64,000 bases of DNA from Brachybacterium vulturis (GTDB taxonomy: Bacteria; Actinomycetota; Actinomycetes; Actinomycetales; Dermabacteraceae): the NCBI RefSeq assembly GCF_002407185.1, contig NZ_CP023563.1, positions 62,001-126,000 on the forward strand, given 5' to 3'. The stretch's first letter is position 1. Every line of letters begins with the position of its first letter. The notes below the pieces were generated by a model. The model saw only the letters and a program-made list of their open reading frames with translations. It ran no database searches and had not been told where the DNA came from. A program made the translations under genes and the position numbers. Of the stretch, positions 56,393 through 64,000 are shown piece after piece.

Positions 56393-56965
56393 ATGATCGA
56401 CAGTCGTCCAGCTCAGACCGACGCAGAGGACCATGTCATCCTCGTGGAGCCCGACGGCTCCCCCCGCGGTTTCGCCCCGCGCGCCACGGTCCATTCACGC
56501 GAGACCCCGCTCCACCTGGCCTTCTCCTGCTACGTGATCCGTGAGGACGCTCGGGTGCTGCTCACCCGTCGCGCCCTGACCAAGCGCACCTGGCCCGGGG
56601 TGTGGACGAACTCCTTCTGCGGCCACCCCCGCCGGGGCGAGTCCTTCGCCGAGGCGATCGCCCGCCATGCCCAGCACGAGCTGGGGATGAGGGTGCGGAC
56701 CCCCGAGGAGGCGCTCCCGGACTTCCGTTACCGCGCTGTGGACGCCTCCGGCATCGTCGAGAACGAGATCTGCCCGGTCTTCCTCGCCGTCGCCGACGGC
56801 GAGGCCGCACCGAACCCGGCAGAGGTGATGGATCTGCGGTGGGTCGCCCCTGCCGAGCTCGCCTCTCTCGTCGAGCTCTCACCCTGGACCCTCAGCCCGT
56901 GGACGGCCTCCCAGGTCCCTCAGCTGCGCGGGATCCTCGAACGTGTTCCCGCGAGTGCTCCGTGA
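56393..56965 (+). CDS. idi: Isopentenyl-diphosphate delta-isomerase, type 1
   Basis: 190-aa Nudix enzyme that interconverts isopentenyl and dimethylallyl diphosphate. The catalytic Cys is C76 in TNSFCGHP with metal ligand H78, the Nudix-like box is in RRGESFAEAIARHAQHELG, and the second catalytic Glu is in IVENEICPVF. GGGGAGGG precedes the ATG. It opens the carotenoid unit and overlaps crtE by GTGA, supplying precursors. Confidence 0.95.
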   Translation: MIDSRPAQTDAEDHVILVEPDGSPRGFAPRATVHSRETPLHLAFSCYVIREDARVLLTRRALTKRTWPGVWTNSFCGHPRRGESFAEAIARHAQHELGMRVRTPEEALPDFRYRAVDASGIVENEICPVFLAVADGEAAPNPAEVMDLRWVAPAELASLVELSPWTLSPWTASQVPQLRGILERVPASAP

Positions 56966-58089
56966 CCACCGCGCACCAGCATGCCGTCGAGGGCGAGATC
57001 CAGCGCCTGCTGAGCCTCGGCGCGACCCGCCCCGGAGCTCTGCCGCTGCCCGATCACCACGACCTGTGGGACGCCTTCTCCCGGGCCAGCGACGGTGGGA
57101 AGCGGTTCCGCCCGAGCCTGCTGCTGTCTGCCCACCAGGCCCTCGGCGGTACTCGGGAGCCCGCCGCGGTCCAGGTGGCAGCGGCACTGGAGCTGCTGCA
57201 CACCGCCCTGGTCGTGCAGGACGACGTGATCGACGGCGACCAGGTCAGGCGCGGGGTGCCGAGCCTGCCCGGAGGCATCGCCGCCGATGCCCGACGCCGT
57301 GGCGCCGGCCCCGCCGAGGCGCGGCGGCTCGGGGAGGCGGCCGGCATCCTGGCCGGTGATCTGGGCCTGATCGCGGCGATGCGGGCGATCGCCCGCTGCG
57401 AGGCGCCCGCCCCGGTGATCGAACGGCTGCTGGACCTGTTCGAGAGCACTCTGCACGCCACCGCGGCCGGGGAGCTCGCCGATGTGCGCCTCCAGCTGGG
57501 TCCGGCGCACGGCTCGGTGGTGCTGCGGGAGGCGCTCGCCGTCGCCGAGCTGAAGACCGCTCTCTACTCCTTCCAGCTGCCGCTGCGGGCCGGGGCCCTC
57601 CTGGCCGACGCCTCGCCCGAGGTGCTCGCCGCCCTCGATGAGATCGGCAGCCTGCTCGGCATCGGCTTCCAGCTGTTCGACGATCTGCTGGGCGTGTTCG
57701 GCGACGAGCGCCGCACCGGCAAGAGCGCGCTCGGAGACCTGCGCGAGGGCAAGCGCACCGCCCTCATCGCCCACGCCTCGACCACCGACTCCTGGGACGC
57801 GCTGCAGCCGCTGCTGGGACGCGAGGATCTCGACGAGGCGGGGGCGCGCCGCGCTCGGGACCTGCTGACCTCCGGCGGCTCCCGCGCCTGGGTCGAGGAC
57901 CTCGCCCGCTGGCACGTGACCAGCGCGGCCGAGGCGGCCGAGCGTCACGAGCTGCCACCGGGCCTCGCCGTCGCGCTCGATCTCGCGACGGCGGAGATCC
58001 TCCGCGCCGCGGACCTCACCCTGCCGACGACCGTTCCGGCCGATGCGGCGCCGGTCCGGCGCCGCGCCGAAGAAGGGCTCCCCGCATGA
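56962..58089 (+). CDS. crtE: Geranylgeranyl diphosphate synthase
   Basis: 375-aa trans-prenyl transferase. The first Asp-rich motif reads DDVID (residues 87-91), and the second is in QLFDDLLGVFGDE. GGKRFRP upstream is also standard. It condenses IPP with allylic diphosphates to C20. Start is a GTG overlapping the idi stop, which fits the family's N-terminus; the open frame before it is a shadow. Ends with an ATGA overlap to the next gene. Confidence 0.94.
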   Translation: MTTAHQHAVEGEIQRLLSLGATRPGALPLPDHHDLWDAFSRASDGGKRFRPSLLLSAHQALGGTREPAAVQVAAALELLHTALVVQDDVIDGDQVRRGVPSLPGGIAADARRRGAGPAEARRLGEAAGILAGDLGLIAAMRAIARCEAPAPVIERLLDLFESTLHATAAGELADVRLQLGPAHGSVVLREALAVAELKTALYSFQLPLRAGALLADASPEVLAALDEIGSLLGIGFQLFDDLLGVFGDERRTGKSALGDLREGKRTALIAHASTTDSWDALQPLLGREDLDEAGARRARDLLTSGGSRAWVEDLARWHVTSAAEAAERHELPPGLAVALDLATAEILRAADLTLPTTVPADAAPVRRRAEEGLPA

Positions 58090-59678
58090 GCAGTCCCGGC
58101 TCCGCTGCCCACGACACCCCACTGGTCCTGGTCACCGGTGCCAGCGGCTACATCGGCGGGCGCCTCGTCCCCGCCCTGCTGGAGGCCGGGCTGCGGGTGC
58201 GCGCCATGGCGCGCCACGCCGACCGGCTCCGGGACCGTCCCTGGAGAGACCAGGTCGAGGTGGTCGAGGCCGACGTGGAGGACCCGGCGAGCCTGGATGC
58301 CGCGCTCGAGGGGATCGACGTCGCCTACTACCTGATCCACGCCATGGGCGCGGGTCGCCGCTTCGCCGACCGCGACCGGCAGGGTGCGCGGTCCTTCGCC
58401 GGCGCCGCGGCGCGCGCCGACGTGCGGCGGATCGTCTACCTCGGCGGCATCCACCCCGAGGGGGTCGAGCTCTCGGCGCACATGGCCTCCCGCAAGGAGG
58501 TCGGAGACATCCTGCTGGCCGGTCCGGTCCCCGCGGTGGTGCTGAGAGCGGCGGTGATCCTCGGCTCCGGCAGCGCCTCCTTCGAGATCATGCGCCACCT
58601 CGCCGAGCGGCTGCCGGTGATGATCGCACCGCAGTGGGTGCGCAACCGGATCCAGCCGACCGCTGTGCGCGACGTGCTCCACTACCTCGTCGCGGCGGCC
58701 CGGCTCGAGGGGGCCCCGAACCGCACCTTCGACGTGGGCGGCCCGGATGTGCTGACCTTCGCCCAGCTGCTGCATGCCTACGCCCGCGCCGCGGGCCTCC
58801 CCCGACGCCGCATCCGCACGGTGCCGGTGCTGACCCCGCGCCTGGCCAGCCACTGGATCGGTCTGGTGACCCCGGTGCCCACCGGGATCGCCCGCCCGCT
58901 GGTCGAGTCGCTGATCCATGAGTCCGTCGCGGCCGAGCACGACCTGCACGACCTCGTGCCCGACCCCGAGGGGGGCCTGACCGGGGTGGGCCGCGCGATC
59001 GAGCTGGCCCTGACCCGCATCCGCGAGCTCGACGTCGCCACCGCCTGGCACTCCGCGACGCCCGCCGGAGCGCCCTCCGCCCCGCTGCCCGAGGATCCCG
59101 ACTGGTCCGGCGGGATCGTGCGCGGCGACCAGCGCGAGCGCCGCGTCGACGCCTCCCCCGAGACCCTATGGGCGGTGATCGAAGGCATCGGCGGTCGGCA
59201 CGGCTGGTACTCCTGGCGCCTGGGCTGGGTCGCGCGCGGGCTGATGGACCGCGTCGTCGGCGGGCCGGGACTGCGTCGTGGCCGCCGCCACCCCGACCGG
59301 CTCGTCGTCGGCGACGCGGTGGACTGGTGGCGGGTCGAGCGCCTCGAGGACAGCCGGCTGCTGCGCCTGCGCGCCGAGATGCGGCTGCCCGGACAGGCGT
59401 GGCTCGAATTGGCGGTGGCACCGACCGACGACGGGCGCGCGATCCTCCACCAGCGCGCGATCTACCATCCCCGCGGGCTGCTCGGGGACCTCTACTGGTG
59501 GGCCGTCTGGCCCTTCCACGGGATCGTGTTCGGCGGCATGCAGCGCAACATCGCCCGCGCCGCGGAGACCGCCGGTCCCGTCCGCGCCCGGGCACGGCCG
59601 ACGCCCCACGACGCCGCGACGACGTCCGGGGCCTCCCGCTCTCCCGATGACCCCGATGCTCCCGGAGGGATCGCATGA
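58086..59678 (+). CDS. NAD(P)H-binding SDR fused to DUF2867 domain
   Basis: 530-aa two-domain protein. Residues about 12-300 are an atypical SDR (NmrA/YbjT type) with the motif VTGASGYIGGRLVPALLEAG. Residues about 345-500 are a DUF2867 domain of the SRPBCC/START-like fold (LGWVARGLMDRVVGGPGLRRG, AWLELAV). Such fusions are annotated in actinobacteria, but function is unknown. Being coupled by ATGA on both sides inside the carotenoid unit, it probably acts on an isoprenoid or on membrane lipids linked to pigment synthesis. The C-terminal about 30 residues are low-complexity. Confidence 0.87.
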   Translation: MSSPGSAAHDTPLVLVTGASGYIGGRLVPALLEAGLRVRAMARHADRLRDRPWRDQVEVVEADVEDPASLDAALEGIDVAYYLIHAMGAGRRFADRDRQGARSFAGAAARADVRRIVYLGGIHPEGVELSAHMASRKEVGDILLAGPVPAVVLRAAVILGSGSASFEIMRHLAERLPVMIAPQWVRNRIQPTAVRDVLHYLVAAARLEGAPNRTFDVGGPDVLTFAQLLHAYARAAGLPRRRIRTVPVLTPRLASHWIGLVTPVPTGIARPLVESLIHESVAAEHDLHDLVPDPEGGLTGVGRAIELALTRIRELDVATAWHSATPAGAPSAPLPEDPDWSGGIVRGDQRERRVDASPETLWAVIEGIGGRHGWYSWRLGWVARGLMDRVVGGPGLRRGRRHPDRLVVGDAVDWWRVERLEDSRLLRLRAEMRLPGQAWLELAVAPTDDGRAILHQRAIYHPRGLLGDLYWWAVWPFHGIVFGGMQRNIARAAETAGPVRARARPTPHDAATTSGASRSPDDPDAPGGIA

Positions 59679-60493
59679 CCGGCCCGCTCGTCCGTCGGCT
59701 CGCTGTGACAGTGAGCTTCCTGCTGGCGATGCTCGGCACCGCGATCGGCGTCGGCGCCTTCGGGGGCGACCCGATCGACGAGGCCGCCGGCGGCCTGCTC
59801 GCCGCCGACGCCACCCACCTGGCACCCGCCGGCTCCGCCTTCACGATCTGGTCGGTCATCTACGTCGGGCTCGGCGCCTTCACGCTGTGGCAGTGGTGGG
59901 ACTCGCGCGATGCACGCGGCATCGCCCCGCCGGCGATCGCCTCGCTGCTGCTGAACGCCGCGTGGATCCTCACCATCCAGGCCGGCCGGGTCGGGCTCAG
60001 CGTGGTGGTGATCGCACTGCTGCTGGCGGTCCTCGCGGTTCTCTTCCGCCGCCTCACGGCCGTGCCGCCCGGCGGTGCGCTCGAGCGGATCGTCGTGGAC
60101 GGCACCTTCGGCCTGTATCTGGGCTGGGTCAGCGTCGCGACCTGCGCGAACATCGCCGCCGCGCTCAAGGGTGCCGGGTTCTCCGGCTTCGGCGCCCCCT
60201 CGCTGCTGGCCATCGTCGTGCTCGCGGTGGTGGCGGTGATCGGTGTGGGACTGGCCATCGCCGGTCGCCGCCCGGTCGCCGCACCGCTGGCGATGATCTG
60301 GGGCCTGGCCTGGATCGCCGTCGGCCGCGCGACGGACGAGCCCCACGCCCCGGCGGTCGCGATCGCCGCTGCGGTCGCCGCCGCCGTGATCGCCCTCGCC
60401 GCCGCCGCGCAGTGGCTCCGCCCCCGACGCCGCGGGCTCGCCTCCACGACGCGCACTGCAACGACGACGACGACGGCGAGGAGGGTCCGATGA
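59675..60493 (+). CDS. TspO/MBR-like tryptophan-rich membrane protein
   Basis: 272-aa polytopic membrane protein, about seven to eight hydrophobic segments. The segment LAPAGSAFTIWSVIYVGLGAFTLWQWW is TspO-like (loop Pro, then Trp-rich helix). TspO was first named CrtK for its place in Rhodobacter carotenoid genes and regulates pigment synthesis or transports porphyrins. Length exceeds the usual 160 aa, so it is a long relative. It is ATGA-coupled to the SDR-DUF2867 gene and to crtB. The last about 20 residues are a Thr/Arg tail. Confidence 0.75.
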   Translation: MTGPLVRRLAVTVSFLLAMLGTAIGVGAFGGDPIDEAAGGLLAADATHLAPAGSAFTIWSVIYVGLGAFTLWQWWDSRDARGIAPPAIASLLLNAAWILTIQAGRVGLSVVVIALLLAVLAVLFRRLTAVPPGGALERIVVDGTFGLYLGWVSVATCANIAAALKGAGFSGFGAPSLLAIVVLAVVAVIGVGLAIAGRRPVAAPLAMIWGLAWIAVGRATDEPHAPAVAIAAAVAAAVIALAAAAQWLRPRRRGLASTTRTATTTTTARRVR

Positions 60494-61356
60494 CGGCCCG
60501 CAGCGCGGCTCACGTCGCGAGGAACCGCTACGACCGGGTCGCTCAGCGCAGCGCCGGCTGCGTGATCGCCGGCTACTCCACGTCCTTCGGGTGGGCGACC
60601 AGGCTGCTCGACGAGCCCGTGCGCACCCATGTGCGCAGCATCTACGCCCTGGTCCGCATCGCCGATGAGACGGTCGACGACCCGGACCCGACGTTCCCGG
60701 CCTGCGAGCGGTCCCGGCTGCTGGAGGACCTCGCCGCCGAGACGGCGCGCGCCGTCGCCGGCGCCCGGTCCACCAATCTCGTGGTGCAGGCCTTCGCCCT
60801 CACGGCGCGGCGCTGCGGCATCGGTTCCGCGCTCATCGAGCCCTTCTTCGCGTCCATGCGCGCCGACCTCGACGTCTCCACGCACGACGAGGCGAGCCTC
60901 GCGCAGTACGTGCACGGCTCCGCCGAGGTGGTGGGGCTGATGTGCCTGCGGGTGTTCCTGGACGGGGATGATGCCGCCTATGCACGGCTCGCCCCGGCGG
61001 CGAGCGCGCTCGGCGCCGCCTTCCAGAAGGTGAACTTCCTGCGGGACCTCGCCGAGGACCACGACGAGCTCGGGCGCACCTATTTCCCGGGCCTGGACGT
61101 CGAGGACTTCGGCGATCTCGAGCGCGACCGGCTGCTCGACGACATCGATGCCGACCTCGCCCAGGCGGCGACGGCGATACCGCAGCTGCCCGTCTCCAGC
61201 CGCCGCGCCGTGGCCGCCGCCCACGGCTTCTACGGCGCGCTCTCGCGCCGGCTGCGCGCCACCCCGGCCCAGCAGATCCGCCGTGCCCGGGTGCGGGTCC
61301 CCGACCACGAGAAAGCAGTGATCATGGCCCGTGCCGTGCTCGGGGCCCGCCGATGA
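60490..61356 (+). CDS. crtB: Phytoene synthase
   Basis: 288-aa squalene/phytoene synthase-family enzyme joining two GGPP to phytoene. Asp-rich motifs are visible in YALVRIADETVDDP and NFLRDLAEDHDELGRTYFP. The open frame upstream is a shadow, and ATG at 60490 is set by the ATGA overlap with the TspO-like gene. It ends in an ATGA overlap with crtI. Confidence 0.95.
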   Translation: MTARSAAHVARNRYDRVAQRSAGCVIAGYSTSFGWATRLLDEPVRTHVRSIYALVRIADETVDDPDPTFPACERSRLLEDLAAETARAVAGARSTNLVVQAFALTARRCGIGSALIEPFFASMRADLDVSTHDEASLAQYVHGSAEVVGLMCLRVFLDGDDAAYARLAPAASALGAAFQKVNFLRDLAEDHDELGRTYFPGLDVEDFGDLERDRLLDDIDADLAQAATAIPQLPVSSRRAVAAAHGFYGALSRRLRATPAQQIRRARVRVPDHEKAVIMARAVLGARR

Positions 61357-62996
61357 GCGCCCGCCCCACCCCGGATATGCAGGACTCGAGCGCCACTGAG
61401 GGGACCGCCGTCGTCATCGGCGGCGGCATCTCCGGCCTCGCCACGGCCGCCCTTCTGGCCCGGGACGGCTACCGGGTGGAGCTGGTCGAGGCGCGCGAGC
61501 AGCTCGGCGGCCGCGCCGGCAGCTGGGAGCAGGACGGGTTCCGCTTCGACACCGGCCCCTCCTGGTACCTGATGCCCGAGGTGTTCGACCACTTCTTCCG
61601 CCTGCTGGGCACCTCCGCCGCCGCACAGCTGGACCTCGAGAGACTGGACCCCGGCTACCGGGTGTTCTTCGAGGACCACGAGGAACCGGTGGACATCCAC
61701 GCCTCCGTGGCCCGGAACGCGACCGCCTTCGAGGCGATCGAGCCCGGTGCCGGGCGGGCCCTGGACCAGTACCTCGACTCCGCCCAGCACACCTATGAGA
61801 TGGCGCTGGAGCACTTCCTCTACTCCTCGTTCACCCGTCGCCGGGAGCTGCTGACCGCCCCGCTGCTCGCCCGGGCGCCGCGGCTGCTGCAGCTGCTCGT
61901 CGAGCCGCTCGAGCGCTTCGTCGGCCGACGGTTCCAGGATCCGCGGCTGCGGCAGATCCTCGGCTATCCGGCCGTGTTCCTGGGCTCCTCCCCGGACCGC
62001 ACCCCGAGCATGTACCACCTGATGAGCACCATGGACCTCACCGGTGGGGTGCTCTACCCCCAGGGCGGGTTCGCCCGGCTGATCGAGGTGATCGCCCACC
62101 TCGCCGAGCGCGAGGGCGTGCGCCTGCGCACCGGCACCCGCGCCACGCGGATCCTCACCGCCCCGCAGCCGGGCCGGCGCCGCCCCCGGGCGGTCGGCGT
62201 CGAGATCCAGGAGGCCGACGGGACGGTGCACGAGCTGCCCGCCGACGTGGTCGTCGCGACCGCCGATCTGCATCACGTGGAGACCACCATGCTGCCGCCG
62301 GCGCTGCAGACCTACCCGCAGCGCTGGTGGGAGAAGGCCACCTCCGGTCCGGGCGCGGTGCTGCTCATGCTGGGGGTGGGGGGATCCCTGCCCCAGCTGG
62401 CCCATCACAGCCTGTTCTTCACCCGGGACTGGAAGGAGAACTTCGGCGCGATCCGTGAGGGCCGTGTCCCCTCCCCGGCCTCGCTCTACGTGTGCCGGCC
62501 CTCGGCGACCGATCCCTCGGTCGCCCCGCCCGGGCAGGAGAACCTGTTCGTCCTGGTCCCGATGCCGGCCGAGCCCGGACTGGGGCACGGCGGGATCGAC
62601 GGGACGGGATCGAGCGCGGTCGAGGCCATCGCCGACGAGGCCGTCGCACAGATCGCCGCCGGGGCAGGCATCCCCGACCTCGCCGAGCGGGTGGTGGTGC
62701 GCCGCACCGTCGGCCCGGAGGAGTTCGCGACCGACCTGCGCACCTGGAAGGGCGGCATGCTGGGCCCCGCGCACACCCTGCGCCAGAGCGCGTTCCTGCG
62801 CGCCGGGAACGCCTCGCGGAAGGTCGACTCCCTGCTGTACGCGGGATCCAGCACGATCCCGGGGATCGGCCTGCCGATGTGCCTGATCAGCGCCGAGCTG
62901 GTCGCCAAGCGTCTGCGCGGCGACCACTCGGCCGCGCCGCTGCCCGAGCCCGCGTCCGCATCGGCGCCCACCGCGCAGAGCGGGGCGGAGGCATGA
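61353..62996 (+). CDS. crtI: Phytoene desaturase (CrtI type)
   Basis: 547-aa FAD oxidoreductase that desaturates phytoene to lycopene. The N-terminal FAD motif is VVIGGGISGLATAALLARDGYRVELVEAR, then GGRAGSWEQDGFRFDTGPSWYLMPEV typical of CrtI. The C-terminal bacterial-type signature (YAGSSTIPGIGLPMCLISAELVAKRL) is intact. ATGA overlaps on both ends. Confidence 0.95.
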   Translation: MSARPTPDMQDSSATEGTAVVIGGGISGLATAALLARDGYRVELVEAREQLGGRAGSWEQDGFRFDTGPSWYLMPEVFDHFFRLLGTSAAAQLDLERLDPGYRVFFEDHEEPVDIHASVARNATAFEAIEPGAGRALDQYLDSAQHTYEMALEHFLYSSFTRRRELLTAPLLARAPRLLQLLVEPLERFVGRRFQDPRLRQILGYPAVFLGSSPDRTPSMYHLMSTMDLTGGVLYPQGGFARLIEVIAHLAEREGVRLRTGTRATRILTAPQPGRRRPRAVGVEIQEADGTVHELPADVVVATADLHHVETTMLPPALQTYPQRWWEKATSGPGAVLLMLGVGGSLPQLAHHSLFFTRDWKENFGAIREGRVPSPASLYVCRPSATDPSVAPPGQENLFVLVPMPAEPGLGHGGIDGTGSSAVEAIADEAVAQIAAGAGIPDLAERVVVRRTVGPEEFATDLRTWKGGMLGPAHTLRQSAFLRAGNASRKVDSLLYAGSSTIPGIGLPMCLISAELVAKRLRGDHSAAPLPEPASASAPTAQSGAEA

Positions 62997-63349
62997 CCTC
63001 GCTGGTGTACCTCCTCGCGCTGCTGATCCCGCTGGTGTGCATGGGTCTGCTGGATCGGCGCTTCCGCCTGGTGCTGTGGCGTGCCCCCCGGCGCGCGGCG
63101 CTCGTGCTGGTGGCGGGGATCGTCCTGTTCCTGCTCTGGGACCTCGCCGCGATCGCTGCCGGCCACTACCGGATGGGGGCGAGCCCGTGGATGACCGGGA
63201 TCCTGCTGGGCCGCGAGCTCCCGCTCGAGGAGCTGGTGTTCATCACCTTCCTCAGCTATCACGCCCTGGTGCTGTGGGGGCTGGTGGACCTGCTGCTGGG
63301 GCGGGTCCGCCGCCGGAGCAGCGTCGGCGACCGGGAGGGGGCACGATGA
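62993..63349 (+). CDS. crtYe: Lycopene cyclase subunit CrtYe/CrtYc-type
   Basis: 118-aa membrane protein with three predicted helices. The motif PLEELVFITFL is the heterodimeric-cyclase hallmark (PxEExxF) seen in CrtYc/Ye and Yd/Yf. It works with the next protein to form cyclic end groups on lycopene or its C50 product. End-ring type (epsilon or beta/gamma) cannot be told from sequence alone; epsilon is assumed by comparison with Corynebacterium. Overlaps crtI and crtYf by ATGA. Confidence 0.88.
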   Translation: MTSLVYLLALLIPLVCMGLLDRRFRLVLWRAPRRAALVLVAGIVLFLLWDLAAIAAGHYRMGASPWMTGILLGRELPLEELVFITFLSYHALVLWGLVDLLLGRVRRRSSVGDREGAR

Positions 63350-63654
63350 GCTACGCCGCCCTGGCCGGGCTGTTCCTGCTGGTGCCTCTCGCGGTCCTGG
63401 TGCTGGCCGTCGTGCGGCGCCGCCCCGGACGCCGCTGGTGGCTGACCACCGCGGTGACGCTCGCGGGGCTGCTGGTGCTCACCGTCGTGTTCGACACGGT
63501 GATGATCGCCACGGACCTGTTCCGCTTCGCCGAGGACGACCTGCTGGGGATCAGGCTCGGCCTGGCCCCGCTGGAGGACCTGGCCTGGCCGCTGGCCGCC
63601 GGGCTGCTGCTGCCCGCGCTGTGGCTGCTGCTGACCCCGCAGGAGGAAGAATGA
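63346..63654 (+). CDS. crtYf: Lycopene cyclase subunit CrtYf/CrtYd-type
   Basis: 102-aa membrane protein, partner of the previous subunit, with three helices. FDTVMIATDLFRFAEDDLLGIRLGLAPLEDLAWPL is the subunit's typical region, containing a PLEDL version of the conserved acidic motif. Coupled by ATGA to crtYe and crtEb. Confidence 0.88.
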   Translation: MSYAALAGLFLLVPLAVLVLAVVRRRPGRRWWLTTAVTLAGLLVLTVVFDTVMIATDLFRFAEDDLLGIRLGLAPLEDLAWPLAAGLLLPALWLLLTPQEEE

Positions 63655-64000
63655 CCGCTGTGAGCACCGCCCCCCGTGCGGCGGCTCAGCTGCTGGGCAC
63701 CTCGCGCCCGCTGAGCTGGGTCAACACCGCCTACCCCTTCGCCGCCGCCTACCTGCTGGCCGGGGGCGGTGTCGATGCGGCCCTGGTGGTGGGCACGCTG
63801 TTCTTCCTCATCCCCTACAACCTGCTGATGTACGGGGTGAACGACGTCTTCGACCACGAGTCCGATCTGCGCAATCCCCGCAAGGGCGGGGTCGAGGGCA
63901 TCGTGCTGGATCGGCGCGTGCACCGGCTCACGCTGTGGTCCGCGGCGCTGACGACGCTGCCCTTCGCGGTGGCGCTGCTGGCGATGGGCGGCGCGGTCTC
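63651..64000 (+). CDS. crtEb: Lycopene elongase (UbiA prenyltransferase), partial
   Basis: Starts at ATG 63651 in overlap with crtYf and runs off the end of the window after about 116 residues. The UbiA motif NDVFDHESD (NDxxDxxxD) is visible at about residues 72-80, with several membrane segments. In Corynebacterium, CrtEb adds two C5 units to lycopene to form the C50 flavuxanthin. The catalytic second motif lies beyond the window. Confidence 0.9.
   Translation, partial: MTAVSTAPRAAAQLLGTSRPLSWVNTAYPFAAAYLLAGGGVDAALVVGTLFFLIPYNLLMYGVNDVFDHESDLRNPRKGGVEGIVLDRRVHRLTLWSAALTTLPFAVALLAMGGAV

Overview
The window is high-GC DNA with Shine-Dalgarno-led genes, many ATGA and GTGA start/stop overlaps, TAnnnT-type -10 boxes, a 16S-23S-5S operon without a spacer tRNA, and a C50-carotenoid gene order with heterodimeric lycopene cyclase genes and a lycopene elongase. 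This fits an actinobacterium of the order Micrococcales. A pigmented Dermabacteraceae-like (Brachybacterium-type) organism is my best guess, from gene content and style only. It reads as ordinary chromosome. I see no prophage, insertion sequence, CRISPR array or tRNA gene.

Region 1 (1-13.7 kb) is dominated by one long minus-strand unit from about 13.65 kb to 3.5 kb. It encodes a peptide-type ABC importer (lipoprotein, two permeases, fused double ATPase), an XRE-TetR fusion regulator, and three enzymes for L-carnitine to glycine betaine: BKACE-type dehydrocarnitine cleavage enzyme, carnitine dehydrogenase and betainyl-CoA thioesterase. A beta-lactamase-fold esterase ends the unit. A betaine-homocysteine methyltransferase-like gene and an MFS transporter lie beside it. 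Region 2 (13.8-25.3 kb) holds a TusA/YeeE sulfur pair with a perfect palindrome in front, an ADP-ribosylglycohydrolase, a CmtR-like sensor with a P1B-type metal ATPase, a polyol-type dehydrogenase divergent from a sugar ABC importer, and a frameshifted Abi_2 abortive-infection gene behind a strong hairpin.

Region 3 (25.3-46.2 kb) is catabolic and accessory: a proline-racemase-like protein with Ser/Thr instead of the catalytic Cys pair, a zinc-less alcohol dehydrogenase/quinone reductase, a LacI-type sensor lacking its DNA-binding domain, a GH5 glycosidase with a GPH symporter, a phosphotransferase, an MFS exporter, a TetR-controlled set resembling part of the cyclohexanecarboxyl-CoA pathway, a D-amino-acid set (D-serine dehydratase-like enzyme, N-acyl-D-amino acid deacylase, RidA) preceded by seven 8-bp repeats, and a translationally coupled type III polyketide synthase-methyltransferase-FAD oxygenase trio.

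Region 4 (46.3-64 kb) holds a Pif1/RecD-like helicase with a C-terminal BRCT domain, the minus-strand rRNA operon with its promoter and terminator, a methyltransferase, and a MarR (CrtR-like) repressor divergent from idi-crtE-(SDR-DUF2867)-tspO-crtB-crtI-crtYe-crtYf-crtEb. The last gene runs off the window. This set should make lycopene and then a C50 cyclic carotenoid of the decaprenoxanthin type.
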